DNA of 64,000 bases from Lepiota brunneoincarnata (lineage: Eukaryota > Basidiomycota > Agaricomycetes > Agaricales > Agaricaceae): the NCBI GenBank assembly GCA_023014365.1, contig JAEBUN010000046.1:62001-126000 (forward strand), in the 5' to 3' direction. The number at the start of each line of letters is the position of its first letter. Position 1 is the stretch's first letter. Made by a program: the position numbers and the translations under genes. This document shows, in pieces, positions 23,521 through 36,053 of the stretch. The notes under the pieces are model-generated. The model had not been told where the DNA came from. It did not search any database and worked only from the letters and a program-made list of their open reading frames with translations.

Positions 23521-24161
23521 GGATCAACGAGCACGTGAGAGGCCACCGATGCATTGTGTTCGGGCTCGAGGACGCAAGATCACTGGGTATGTACGCATCA
23601 AAGATGAAAGCCTGAGTTATAGTCACTCTGAATACTAACCCAGGTTCCGGGTGTTCTTATACTCTGTTTCCGCCAATTTGATCACATCAACCAGCTCCGG
23701 AAGTTCGTGTGGAAGCTCCTTTGCTTTCTTCGTACTACAATCGAGCATTCCCTCTCTTCAGCAACCGCCATGAAGATATCAAGAGCTCCCCCACCTGCCA
23801 TTCGTCCATTCCATCTGGAATTATGCTGATCCAAGGATGCCTGTGCCCTACATTGCTCGTCTCAGTGGAAGTCCCAGTATTTAAGGTACCACATCAAGTA
23901 AGGCAATCGAATAGCTGGAATGGACATTGGGGTGGATTTCACTCTTTCCCAGAGCTGATATGCTTGCTTGTCCTTGAGATACTGACGATGTCCGCGCCCC
24001 AACCGCAGTCTTCAAAAGAGCTATTGATAGCGGGAGTGTTCAGGATTGATACAGAGCCAATAGGCCGTTAGAGGAATGATACCGTACATGAACTTGGTTG
24101 TAGTATCGACGACATACAAGGTACAGAGGCAGTAAATTTACCAATGTGGTTGTTGTATACA
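23521..24161. other. intergenic, nothing recognised
   Basis: Frame 23709-24071 (+) has no recognisable motif. Nothing else is supported. Confidence 0.4.
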
Positions 24162-27100
24162 TCATATACCATAGTGTACAAAAGGTACCCAAGAATCAAA
24201 CGATTCATGACCCGACTCTCGCAGCTTCTTGACGGCTTCATGCAGCGCTCGTGCTGCCCGTTCGCTGTTTGGTTGGTCCTCGGAAAGAAGATAGGAATAA
24301 ACGTTTTCAGCTATTATCAGAGCCGCTTCATCGGGTATTGCCCACATCGTCCCAATTACACTCCGATATCCTGCTCCCAACATCGCACCAGTAATGTGCA
24401 CTGCTTCATCCGACGCCTCCAAGTCTCCAGTCGCCGTTTCGCAAGCTGACAAGTACGCAAAGTCGGCATTGGCAAGTGGACTGGCAATGATATCTGTGAT
24501 TGCCAAACGGCCGTCATGGAGGTAAAAACCACTCTGCGTGGGTTCTTCTTCATCCTGAACAGCATGACATGCGAGATGGATCCAGCTGCTGTTCGCCATG
24601 TGAGTCAGCACCTGCTTTCCCGTCGCCTGCTCATTTCGAAGTCCTTGGAATTTCCACCCAGAGTCCGCTGAGAAAAGCTCTCCTATCTTAGTCATCTCTG
24701 TCTCTGCACATGGTAGCAAGCCTTGACCCGGGGTGTCGCTCATGGAGATACCGACAAGTTGGTTGAATGGCTGTTGTTTCATCGCTCGCGCCTCCAACAA
24801 AGCATTGATTGTTGGTGTGTATGACGAGATCACATAATTGAATGTCCCATCTATCCTAGCTCCCAAGGGACGACAGGCGGCATGAAGTGGAAGGAAGGTG
24901 AGGGGGCCGGTTGGACACCACCAAATGCGGGGAAGGGTTAAGGGATTACGCCCACCTATCTGAAACTATTGTCAGTGAGTGCATTCTATGATAGCGAGTG
25001 ACCATTGCCTTCAAACCCAAGGCATGAAGAATTGGATTCACGATACTTGAATAAAGTTTCGAGAGAATCCCGACTAGACGTGAATTTCCCCCCACTGATC
25101 CACTGCTTCGGCGGTGATACCCGCGATCGGAAAGATCATGCCCGAGGGATTTCCACATCTTATCCACATCCTCGTAGCGGAGCCTGTCCAGTGGAATATG
25201 GAGCACCTGATCTCTGCCTCGTTCTAGAATCAAGGCATCGCGCCGGCGCTCATGAACATTAACAATAACCACAGGACCTGAACTGGCAGCGTCCTTCAGA
25301 ACGGTGACCTTCTTTGGAAGTAGAAAGTCTCCAAACTCCGGAAGCGATTGGATTGTCTCGATAAGCGAGTACCACTTTTCAGCAAGGCGATGATGGTGCT
25401 GAGTTTCTTCCTCGAGGGAGCTCATCGGATCATCGGACATCATGGCATGTCCTCGGGTAGTTGCATGCCGGAGCTGATTTGAGACTTGGTCAAACTCAGC
25501 GCAGATATCTGGGTAAGCTTGCTGAAGGTCGTGTAATGAAGGTCGGAGGTTGAATAGCTGATTCCAAACGACTGCATGGCCTTGTTCAAGCCACTCAAGT
25601 GCAAGATCTGGTTGGCCAACATCAGGGGCGAATGCAGCGGCTTCTCTGGAAACGTCGCCAAGGTCGTTGAGTTGAGAATGTCGCGTGGAAATGGGATCTC
25701 CAATCCAAGCGACCTGTGGGATGAGATCGATGGCTCGGCGATAAGCATCCAAGGCGGAAAGTGAATCCCGGCTAGCTTCCAAGCGAGCCCATTCTCGGGA
25801 CGCACTGGATCTGAGTGAAGGTAAGCCAATGTTGGAGGTCGCGGCTGACCGAAAATGTGAAATCGCGTTATCCAAGTCACTGGATGACCCAGTGTGGTGG
25901 AACTAACTCTGGAAGGAAATAGCGAGATTTCTGAACCATTGTGGTTTGTTAGGATGGTCATCAGGGGTGAGCAACAGGGCCTGCTGATGATTTTGGATCG
26001 CTTCCTCAAGGTCACTAAGCACCCCTGTATGCTCGAACTGAACGTCGAAGGATGCTCCGAGGCTGCTGAGATGTTTTGCCTTGTCAAGATGGTCATCAGG
26101 AGTGAGCAATACTGCCTGCTGCAGGTTTTTAACCGCCTCCTCGATGTCGCTAAGCACCCCTGTATGCTGAAACCGAACCCCAAAGTGTGTTCCGAGGTTG
26201 GTGAGACGTGTAGGTCTGTCAAGGTGGTCGTCAGGAGTGAGCAGCACGGCCTGCTGCTGGTTTTTGATCGCCTCCTCGATGGCGCCAAGCGCCCCTGTGC
26301 GCCGAAACTGACTGTCGAGGCACATTCCGAGGTTGCTGAGATATGTTGGTTTGTCGGAGTGGTTATCAGGAGTGAGCAGCACAGCCTGCCGCAGATTTTC
26401 GATCGCCTCCTCGAGGTCGCTGAGCACTCCGGTACGCCGAAACCGAGCCGTAAAGGACATTCCGAGGTTGCTGAGATCTGCTTGTTTGTCAGGGTAGTAT
26501 TCAGGAGTGAGCCGCACGGTCTGCTGCAGATTTTTGATCACCTCATCGATGTCGCTAAGCACCCCTTTACGCATAAACTGACTGTGGAAGGCTGCTGCAA
26601 GGCTGCTGAGACGTGCGGCTTTGTCAGGATGATCATCGGGAGTGAGCAATACTGCCTGCTGCCCGTTCTTGATCGCCTCATCGAGGTCGCTGAGCACCCC
26701 TGCACGCTCAAACCGAATTACGAAGGATCTTCCGAGGTTGCTGAGACATGCTGGTCTGTCGGGGTGGTCATCAGGGATGAGCCGCACGGCCTGCTGCAGA
26801 TTTTTGGTCGCCTCTTCGATGTCGCTAAGCGCCCCTGTACACCGAAACCGATGCTCAAGGAATAATCCGAGGTTGCCAAGATGTGCTGGTTTGTCAGGAT
26901 GGTCATCAGGAGTGAGCAGCACGGCCTGCTGCAGATTTTTGATCGCCTCCCCGATGTCGCTAAGCACTCTTGTACGCCTAAATCAAATCCCAAAGCATTT
27001 TCCGAGGTTGCTGAGATGTGCTGGTTTGTCAGGGTGGTCATCACGAGTGAGCAATACTTTTTGCTGTGCGTTCCTGATCGCCTGCTCGAAGTGACTAAGT

Positions 27101-27300
27101 CCTCCTGTACGCTGAAACTGATCCATGAAGGATTCTCCGATGTTGCTGAGATCTGCTGGTTTGTTGGGGTGACCATCAGGAGCGAGTTGCACAGGTTGCT
27201 GCAGATTCTTGATCACCTCCTCGATTCTATCGTTAAGCGCCCCATGCGCTCGGGCTGGTCGTCGGAAGTAGCCCCAGTTGCAGAAAAACTCCGATGTGCT
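24162..27300 (-). pseudogene. TPR-CHAT gene 2 with two in-frame stops
   Basis: Minus strand. The TPR exon runs from about 27300 to 25009 and the CHAT exon from 24959 to 24162. About eleven 45-residue TPRs (SDIEEAIKNLQQAVLLTPDDHPDKP type) lead to a linker like that of the other CHAT genes. The CHAT exon keeps His (HLACHAVQD) and Cys (LSACETATGD). The intron 24960-25008 sits where the two sister genes have theirs; its donor would be GC (AAG|GCAATG) by homology, a GT donor 6 nt downstream also being in frame. Two stops interrupt one otherwise continuous frame: TGA at 26983-26985, where repeats normally have Arg before FRRTG, and TAG at 25903-25905. The N-terminal start is not resolved: an upstream ATG at 27350 is out of frame. 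Probably a recent pseudogene, though readthrough or sequencing error is possible. Confidence 0.8.
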
Positions 27301-27698
27301 CTATCCGGGTCCTTATCATCCCCATCTTCTCTAGAAGCGACATTACCCATAAGATTCGCTGTGCTGTGAGTCAGTGGGTTATGTGGGTGATGTTAAGATA
27401 AAGCAGAGAAGACAATCAGTCGGACATAAAGCAGATCTATAATAAACAGTGCCGGTGATGTGGCTGTGCAAAGAGGGCACAAAGATCACGGTTCAACGTT
27501 CAACCTTCAGCAGGCAGACCTAAGTGGTAACGTGGTGTCGCTGAGCACAGGCTGGAAACTACCTGTACTGGCCTAGTGAGATTGGTTGCGCTTTGAACTG
27601 CGGTTGGAACATGTGATTTGACTTTGGGTACCCGGCACCATGCTTGTGGTCCTTTTTTGGATTCAGCGTTTATATACCGCAACAAGCAAACTAGGGCT
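27301..27698. other. upstream flank of TPR-CHAT gene 2
   Basis: Presumed promoter and 5' region of the minus-strand CHAT gene. It contains an out-of-frame ATG at 27350 and no other recognisable feature. Confidence 0.4.
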
Positions 27699-27875
27699 CA
27701 GCTGAGGGATACCGAGGAGGAATTAGGAGAGTACAACCGGTAACGACATTCGATCCCTTTCCTCCTTTGCGGATCAGCTCATTCACTGCTCAGTCTCCTT
27801 GAACAAATCCACAGCACGCTCGGAACAAAAACCCAAAAGGGTGTGCGGGGGAAACTTGACAAGCTCGTGAATCGG
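27699..27875 (+). pseudogene. relic of NLR-like gene exons 2-3
   Basis: The end of exon 2 (QLRDTEEELGEYN), a GT...AG intron and the start of exon 3 (LLEQIHSTLGTKTQKGVRGKLDKLV) match 35699-35870 closely. The similarity stops on both sides. It is a third, truncated member of the NB-ARC/TPR family in this window. Confidence 0.75.
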
Positions 27876-28900
27876 CTTACATACGAGCATTGGTACAATA
27901 GATCAATTTTTTCGTACTCCCGAAAGCAATAGGAGGGTGTAAGACAAATGGAACTAAGCTACTTGAGAGACAGGGAATGTGAAACAGGAGAGAAAAATGG
28001 GAAAATTTTGTAGCTACGTGAGGAGGGGAGTAGTCTGCGAGGTATAGAGACAGCGAGGAATTATACTCTGCTCGGGAACTCAGGGAAAAGAATGGAAACA
28101 GCGAGAAAACTTTTGAATGGGTGACGACGGAAGTGGAACGGGGAGGTTTGTCAGAATGATCGCAGCTGCCTTAGATGTGGGCGCTACGAGGTTCCTGATC
28201 TGGGTACGCCAGGGGGTCCATCAGGGTTCGTTCCGGGTTCATCACACAACTACTAGAGGTGATGAGTGGTGGCCGTTAGACCTGCAGCCACTCGTCCACC
28301 CCTACAATACCACACAGACAAATGTATGCAGCCATTGCATTGAATTGAGTAATTGCCACCCTATGCTTTATTCACTGTTACGGTATTCTCTCTAACAATG
28401 TCTCTGGTAGGCACCCTATCAATCCTATGCATCTGTTATTCATCAGATTCATCAAGGGATTTGGTGAAGCTGAGGGTCCTCACCGCAAAGGAGTTGACCC
28501 CCATAGATGGGTCTGCATACACTGATATACCTACAACGCCCGACTCGAGCTGCACGGAATTTACCTGCATGATATTATCGTTATGTGACTTGCAGCGATT
28601 TAGCCTAGGTGCATGCTCCGTTTGGGTGGGTATTTTCGCATGCGGAGCTGTGTAAACGACTCACGTCACCAATAACGAGATGATGTGAACTAGGCATGAG
28701 AGAACACATTAATCTTCATCTTCGAAAGAGAGCTTGCAGGTGACCGACAAACCTTTGCTTAGAACTGCAAAGAAGGGAGCCCATATGAAGTTCTGCGGCA
28801 TGATGATGAACCAAATGCTTATGAATGAGAGGGAAATCACCCGGTAATGGTGTATGCACACACAAGAGTCATAATGAGTATTTGGATGGTCCTGCACAAA
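27876..28900. other. intergenic, nothing recognised
   Basis: Purine-rich stretch near 27950-28110. Frame 28353-28655 has hydrophobic residues but no recognised family. Confidence 0.35.
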
Positions 28901-29623
28901 TATTCACTCAGCCATCCTGAAGATAACAGGTAGAGGAAAAGCTGGTGCTTACGCTGTTGCAATTCCACGATTGACAGTGTAAATCACTAGTTTATCCAGA
29001 AGCATGTCAGTCCTGTGCAGCAAGAATCAATGGGACTAAATAAATGGGTGGAGGAGTATATAGAGGCCTACTTCTTGAGGTCTCCCTTGTGGAAGCAAAA
29101 ATAATAGCACAGGGAAATTGTGATTGAGATATCACAGAGTGCAGCCAAACCAAATTGAAGCCTGAATAGAACCCAGGACAGGCAACAGTGAGGTAAACAG
29201 CAGGAACATGTTGTTGGCACTTGTGATTCACCCACTGCCTATAAACCCCCAGTCCAGCAAAATAAACATGAACAAAAATGCTCTGTGCTACCACTTTCAT
29301 GGTCTTCAATGCTACTGGAAGCTGCACCAGCTATAAAAAGCACATACCAAGTCCCAGAGCTGGAGGTTACCATAATTGGCCAAAGTATTTACAGAGCTGG
29401 TTTTGGGACAAATGCTCAATGTACCAAAGGTAGTGATTGCAAGGATGTACTGATATAGAATCAGTTCACAAACTGGTTGACCTGAAGTAATGCTACTTAC
29501 TATGAATCCAGTGACCATTAAATTCTTGTTTGAGACTGATGATGTATGAAATTATTTCGAGACAATCCTTGCCCAAATGATGAATTGTATGCACCACTCC
29601 AAACACTATAACTGAAGAAGCTA

Positions 29624-31228
29624 CAGTGACCCACAAAACTGTTCCAATGTTTTGTACTTTTGACTTAAAGTAGTAATAGCTCAGTTAATAAAATGGATAG
29701 ATTTGTGAATATATTTCTAAACATAGCCAAACATGTCATATCTGACCCTGCAAATTCACGTTATGTAATACTTCCAAATAAGTCAATTATGAATTTTGTA
29801 AGCATCTTAAGTCATTGGAACAGTTTTGTCAATGGTAATTTTTGATACTAATTCAAGCAATTACATGACTTTGTTGATTGTAAATCAACAAGATCATGTG
29901 ACTATGTGTCTTTGACATATAAATAGATGTGCTAACAGCCATGTCCTATCATTCTCAACCCCCCCACTTACCATAAAACCATTATCTTCTATTCTAAAGA
30001 AAACCATCCTCTCTATGCTAAATTCTCACCATTCCTATACTAAAATTGAGGCAATTGCTGGTGTTGGGCACAGTACCATATCCAGGCTAGCCTCTAAAAA
30101 TTGTTCCAGCCTTACCAAATCACTTGAAGGACATCCTTCAAAACTCTCTACTACCAATATCCAGTGTACTATCTATCTTATCTCTGCTGGCAAGGCTGAA
30201 ACTGTTGTAGATATAGCCAAATCTCTTGTTCCCATCATTGGAACATCAGTCTCTTCACAGATTGTGTTAAGGTATCTCAAACAGGCAGGAATGAAGGCTA
30301 TAGTCAAGCAAAAAAAGCCTTTACCCTTTGACAAGTATAGGAAAGCTAGGCTAGATTTTGCTCTGACACACCAGCATTGGACTGTGGAAGACTGGAAGCT
30401 GGTTGGATGGTCTGGTGAGACCAAAATCAATTGTTTGGGGTCAGATGGGAGGAAGTGGGGATGGAAAAAGAAGGGAGAGGGACTCAGTGAAAGACTGGTT
30501 CAGGAAACTCTGAAGTATAGAGGAGGATCAGTAATAGTTTGGGGTTGTATACTGTGGGATAGCCCAGGTTACACAGTGAGGATTGATGGAAGGATGGATG
30601 CAGAGTTGTTTGTGCAAATTTTGGAGGAGGATTTGAAGAAGAGTCTCCAGTGGTACAAGCTTAAACCCCAAGATATCATCTTCCAGCAAGATAATGATCC
30701 CAAACACAAGAGTGTATTGGCCCCAGAATGGTTTCAAAAATATCATTTTAGGCTGCTAATCTGGCCAGCACATCACCTGACCTCAATCCCATTGACCACT
30801 TATGGGATTATGTGAAGAAAATGCTGGGAGAGTATGAATCTCCTCTCAAGGGTATAAAGGAGTTGTAGTAGGAGGTAGAGAAGGAGTGGGATGCTATTTC
30901 AGCTTCTGATTATCAGAAGTTAATTGAAAGTATGCCTAGGAGAGTAGCAGCTGTTCTCAAAGCCAAAGGGAGCCACTCTAAGTACTAGAAATAATATGAT
31001 GGCCTGGTATAAAATGTCATTGACAAAACTGTTCCAATGACTCAACATGCTTACAAATTTCATAATTGCCCAGTTTGGAAGCATTACATAACGCGACTTT
31101 GCAGGGTCAGATATGACATGTTTGGCTATGTTTATAAATATATTCACAAATTTAGTCATTTTATCCATTGAGCTATTACTACTTTAAGTCAAAAGTATAA
31201 AACATTGGAACAGTTTTGTGGGTCACTG
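29624..31228 (+). mobile_element. Tc1/mariner-type DNA transposon, inactive
   Basis: 1605 bp with TA target duplicates at 29622-29623 and 31229-31230. Termini are CAGTGACCCACAAAACTG and its inverse. Terminal inverted repeats are unusually long, about 220 bp (29624-29849 and 31005-31228). Each arm has the outer motif CACAAAACTGTTCCAATG and, at its inner end, nearly the same motif in reverse (CATTGGAACAGTTTTG). The single transposase frame is damaged. Confidence 0.93.
30015..30990 (+). pseudogene. Tc1-type transposase, frameshifted
   Basis: ATG at 30015; 266 codons stay open. An N-terminal helix-turn-helix (KIEAIAGVGHSTISRLA) is followed by the DDE catalytic region. The first catalytic Asp appears to be Gly (WSGETKIN where the family has WSDE). 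The second is in FQQDNDPKH. A one-base deletion near 30770 changes the frame before the third acidic residue (NPIDHLWDYVKK, next frame). Two tandem TAG codons near 30866-30871 then interrupt that frame, which ends near 30988. It would bind the inverted repeats and cut and paste at TA if intact; this copy cannot. Confidence 0.88.
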
Positions 31229-31840
31229 TATAGGTTAATGCTTTCAGCCACAAGCATATTCTTGGTTACAAGGATTCCTACCATTGCACAATGAAGGTCA
31301 CCAAGACCTGCAATACCAGTAGCCATAATGATCAGCAAATAAAGCATGCTCTGCATCTCACCATGCTCAAGCACTCAAACTGTTCTCACATGATCATTGG
31401 TGAGAGATTCTACAGTCAAGTATATGTTAGTATGTACCTCAAGTCCCCTAGAAGTCAAGCACACCATTAGCAAGCTGCATGTACCTGGCTGAATGGACAT
31501 ACTTGTCAATGATCACCAGTGTTAAGGGATCACCATAGTGTGTTATGAGATACCAGTATACCCCTTGAGCAGTGTCCCCAGTGCCAATATTATCCAAAAG
31601 CCTGAGAGCAATTTGATTAAGATGCATCATGCTCACCAATCACTTGGGTGTACATGGCCAGGACAACCTACATACCATACACAAATCATATCTCAGCTAC
31701 AAGAAGCACAACAAGAGATATTGAACTCATGGTTATATTTGGAATTATGTGGTCATGAGGGAATTTTCTGTAGTAGTTGTACATCTGTAACAGCTGCACA
31801 TGTGCATTGTAAGGTGAATTAGTGGTGGGAACATCTGACA

Positions 31841-32419
31841 TCAACTCACATTCACTCCATATAGGCTATTGGATCATAATAAAATTCAAGTTGTCATGAT
31901 CAGCTTGTACAGGATAGCCATTGCCTCTTACCATGTTGAGAGAATGAGGCCAATGAACAACATGCTATGGGTGGAGCCAAGTACCACCATAGTGATTGTC
32001 CAGCAAAATTCACTTGTTAGGGGTGTAGTGCTTGGTGGTTGGACAAGAGTTGTGATATGAGATTAATTTAAGATTGGAAAGTTGCTGCTTGTACACTTAA
32101 ATACATTCTTACCTATATAAGAGTGGAGTAAATTTGGCATGTTGTGCTGCCAGCACCTCAACAACACGTCAATTGTTCATCACAAAATGCAGTTCTGTTC
32201 TGTTTTTTTAGAGCCCTTCCTAAAATCAGGAATCAGCACAACTAGAGAGATTAGTTGGAAAAATGAAGTGATTATAAATGTATTTTGATAAAATGATTTT
32301 CCAGATGAATAGACAGGATGGTGCATGGGTAATATTTCTTTCTTACAGCTGTACAGTTCCTATGAGCATGAGAGGTCATCTTCAAGCAGCCAGGGTATTG
32401 CTGCCAGAAGATGGAGACC
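31841..32419. other. AT-rich sequence, nothing recognised
   Basis: Low-GC stretch between the DUF6534 relic and the solo LTR. No coding support. Confidence 0.35.
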
Positions 32420-33078
32420 TGTTAGAGCCGTGCGGGTCGGGACCGAAGCAGAGGGTCGGGGTGGTATCCTTGATATAAGGGAACTGGGGGACGGGGCGAA
32501 GTCAGTACGTAGACTTCGGGACCGAGGTGGAGTACGTCGGGTGGGGGGTTGGACTTGCGGCCTCAGCATATGTGCTGTGCCCTCCTACTGTCCTAGTCCG
32601 TATTTCAGGAAGTTGGGGCCGAAGCGGAGCGAGGCAGAAGAGAGGAGAGGATAGAGAACAGGGAGCTAGTCTGCTGCTCGATTCGATTATCAGACTGAGG
32701 AGTACAAGCCAAGTACCTACAGTATATATACTACTGGCCTTATGAACTATGACTCGTACTGATTACGTGCGGAGCGAAGCGGAGGCCGATATAGTTACAA
32801 CGGATTACGAACAGATTACGAATGGAATGGAAACCGGTACAGGTATGGAGACCGATAACGTATCTTGACTACGGACGGGAAATGGAGACTGGAGCTAGAG
32901 ACACTGAGTGTCAGGTGACCATGGCACATGTGGAGGTGGTCGCGTGATCGGGGCAGTGGGTTGCGGTCGGAGTAAGTCGGGGCCGAGTCGGAGGGCAGAG
33001 GGTTGTTGTGTGGAGCACACGTGGAATCGAGAAGCCGAAGTTTAAGTGATTAGACTCTGAGTTGGCATGGATATGACA
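32420..33078 (+). repeat. solo LTR, 659 bp
   Basis: Begins TGTTAGAGCC and ends ATATGACA (TG...CA), flanked by the 5-bp duplicate AGACC at 32415-32419 and 33079-33083. Its GC content is well above the AT-rich flanks. A TATA-like TATATATA at 32723-32730 would serve a plus-orientation promoter. There is no internal coding sequence, so it is what remains after LTR-LTR recombination. Superfamily not determined; gypsy-like by length and terminus. Confidence 0.75.
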
Positions 33079-33083
33079 AGACC

Positions 33084-34621
33084 GGAATTACCATTGTAAG
33101 GTGACTGAATTGATGCTGCAGCTCTCTTATTGACCAGCACCCTGGACTTCTCTTGCATGAAGCCTGGTTTTGCTCAGGGATGATGCTATCGGCACTGGAG
33201 GAAAGTTGATTGCCAGAGTGCTTTGCTGAAAGATGCTCTCCACTTTCATCATGAATGATATCTAGGCTAACATATCTGGGTATTGATCCAAAGAATTGCT
33301 GGAGGGGGGGATCACTGATGAATCCTGCACAGAACTACTTCTTGATCGGATCCAAATTGTGCTAGATGTTGAGAAAGGCTGAAGGTGAATGAACTGGGGA
33401 GGTTGTTGTGGGGCCCTGAGAAGCAGATGATGTAGAAGTGGGTGAAAGTAGTGTCTGTTGGATCCTCTCCATGGCAGGTAGGTGGGTGAACTGGTTTAGC
33501 ATGACTGCACTTTGAAATACCATACTCACCAACAACACAAACCCAGATGCATCATAAAAGTTGCCTGTGTGGAGGTGGAACATTGGGGGAATTGTCCATA
33601 TACTGACAGAGGTGTCCTGTGTGCAAACCAGTGATGGATGAGCTGCTAGTGAGCTGTTGATAGCCACTGATCTAGCCAGCTAGTTTGAAGCTAGCTAAAG
33701 TACTAGTAGCAGTGGCAAAGGTAGTACCTGCACAGGAAGCTAAGCTTGATCTTACCCATGCCTCAAAAAACCTATGCAAATGTTTACTGGCTTGAAAATC
33801 ATCAAGATAAAACTACATAGTAGCATTCATTCATATATATCTGAAGTTAAACACCAAAGAGAACTTGTCCTACAGTTGCATCCATCTTGATATCATCCCC
33901 ATTGTCACTGGCAGCATTCGCACTCAATAATAATTCACAAGCTCTGCCTCCTGAGGTTGTGAGATATCACCTTCAGATCTCACTAGCCATATCACTTCTG
34001 ATGGCTTAGAACAGGGAAATTGGCACAAAGCTGAGGAGCCCACACATTAGTGATGATGATATCAATTACTAGTATCATGCTAGCCATGAGCTATTTGGCT
34101 TTGATAGCTAGGCATCAAAAGCTATTGACTTCAGATTGGTGACTGACATACTCTCAACTGGTTTGCCCATCACTGGCACAAACAGGTGGTGAGGGGGCCC
34201 ATGATTCCCACATGTCAGGAAAGGCACAGTTCTGGACAGACCCCTAGAATGTCCCATAGAGGAGTGTAATTTTTATGGGTGGTACTTAAACATTTGGCCA
34301 GGCTATTGGAATCCAAAAAAATAACAAAGCAGAACAGTCAATTGCCTGGTGGCTAGGACACACTTGGTTGGCTACCAGTGTAGTATTTGTTCCCACAGCA
34401 GCTCTGATCTTCGCTGGTTACTGGGACCTTGTTCAAGCTGGAGCCTCTGACATTTGGCCTTCCTGTCACTCAAAAGCCTGGGGCACAGATCTGATCTGAG
34501 GGTCAGATTTGCCCATGTTCATCCTCACATCCACATTGAGATTTTCCAGGGGCCTACCTGTACATGCAAGGAAGACCCCTGCATGCTGTAGGCAACCAGG
34601 CACAACCATAGACCATTTCTC
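33084..34621. other. AT-rich decayed region
   Basis: Minus-strand frame 33362-33667 (NSSLAAHPSLVCTQDTS...) may be the tail of a decayed fungal membrane protein. I cannot name the family. Confidence 0.3.
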
Positions 34622-34985
34622 TTGTACCCCTGCCTACCCCTGTTCACTACATCCATCACCTCAGTCAAGCTGATATTTGATGGTAGGTTCAAATTTGTGA
34701 CCTCTGACTTGATATCACCACAAATTCTTGGCTGCTTGCACCTGTTGTTTGGTCTCTATATGCTTGTTGCAGGCATCTTCATCCTGGGATGGGAGAGTGT
34801 CAAGTTTGACAAAGCCAACATGTGAGTTTTTCACCAGCATTCATATTCTACATCAATAACTTACAAGTGGGTCACACAGGTACTTTCCACACTTCACCTA
34901 TCTCTCATATACTGGAGTTGCCCAATGGTTCTGGGCTTCAGGTGTCCAATCACTTGCCTTTGCACTAATCAACACTTCTGTTGGA
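34622..34985 (+). pseudogene. FAR-17a/AIG1-like membrane protein fragment
   Basis: The first part (LHLLFGLYMLVAGIFILGW) and the second (YFPHFTYLSYTGVAQWFWAS) are joined by a probable intron of about 60 bp (34821-34880, GTGAGT...CACAG) that keeps frame. The pattern of a hydrophobic helix followed by FTYLSYTG...WASGVQ resembles FAR-17a/AIG1-like proteins (androgen-induced family, six-helix fatty-acid-ester hydrolases in animals). Similarity ends abruptly at about 34985, so it is truncated. Only moderately sure of the family. Confidence 0.35.
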
Positions 34986-36053
34986 CCTAGAGACGTTAAT
35001 GATGACTACGCCATCTCTATTTATGCCTGTCCAATGACAAGCACCTCCCGCCTCAATGCTTTTGTACCTGGGGTGGTTGCCCTTACATCTGTATGAAAGT
35101 GAGGAACAAAATGCCCGAGATTGCAGCCCGTCTGAATGAGCTCAGTGCCTGGTTGCATGCAATGGCAGAACATACAAGTCGGTCCTTGTTAATGATGCCG
35201 CCAAATTGTTCCCGCGATCAAGACCTCATGAGAGAAATGCTACTACACAACGATACAGCATTAATGGCACCCAAAGACTCAAGCCATGACCTCCACTCGA
35301 CCCACTGTCTTACAAGCCTCAGCAACAGCCATTTCCGCTCGCAGATTACCTGTCATCCCTGGCATTAGTGGACCCTCGGCCATTCCATCAACATCAAACT
35401 CCGAATACACTACCTCTTCCACCACTAACTTGACTGTTACCATATCAAATGTTGCAAAGGAAGTCGGCGAGCTGTTCAAGGAGTTCCCATATGTCAAGGC
35501 ATTTGCAGGGGTTTTAATCCAAATTATCAAGATCAGAGAGGTACACAAGCTTACTGGGAATCGAAGGTTTGTCTGACCGCATAACAGGAAATACAAACCG
35601 AAAAGGATCAGTCTCAGGAACTGATTGAGAAGATACTGGGCAGATCAAAGGTCATTCTCTATGGCCTGCGCCAAGTCGCTGCATCACTGAACAGGACCCA
35701 GCTGAGGGATACCGAGGAGGAATTAGGAGAGTACAACCAGTAACAACACTCAATCCCTTTCCCCCTTTGCGGATCAGCTCATTCACCGCTCAGTCTCCTT
35801 GAACAAATCCACCGCACACTCACAACAAAAGCCCAAAAAGGGGTGCGGGGGCAATTTGACAAGCTCGTGAATTGGAATTCGAGGACCGAGACTCTGGCCA
35901 AGTACGACCGTCTCATCGATAGCATCCACGCGAATCTCAATGTATGTTCGGAATCCGTATTCATATCACTTGCTCTCATTTGACCTCTACAGACCGGACT
36001 CCTGCTCAAGCTCATCAATCCACCTCAAGCTACTCAGGTATCCTCAGGACCGG

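Larger units (their letters stand above)
28900..31840 (-). pseudogene. DUF6534-like membrane protein relic, split by a Tc1 element
   Basis: Minus-strand fragments on both sides of the transposon resemble one fungal multi-span membrane protein family. Near 31560 GVYWYLITHYGDP, and upstream QLLQ...YRKFPHD-like; past the element near 29130 CDISITISLCYYF, followed by KGDLKK. In the DUF6534 family these motifs occur in that order (YLITHYG helix first, then the CDxLITxSLCYYF helix). Frames are broken by stops and frameshifts, and the Tc1 element lies between. The assignment rests on remembered family motifs, so the exact boundary is uncertain. Confidence 0.5.

Noticed and set aside
25894..26865. 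Plus-strand open frame of 323 codons
   Set aside because: It is the antisense shadow of the TPR array of CHAT gene 2; repeat periodicity keeps it open. No family motif of its own.
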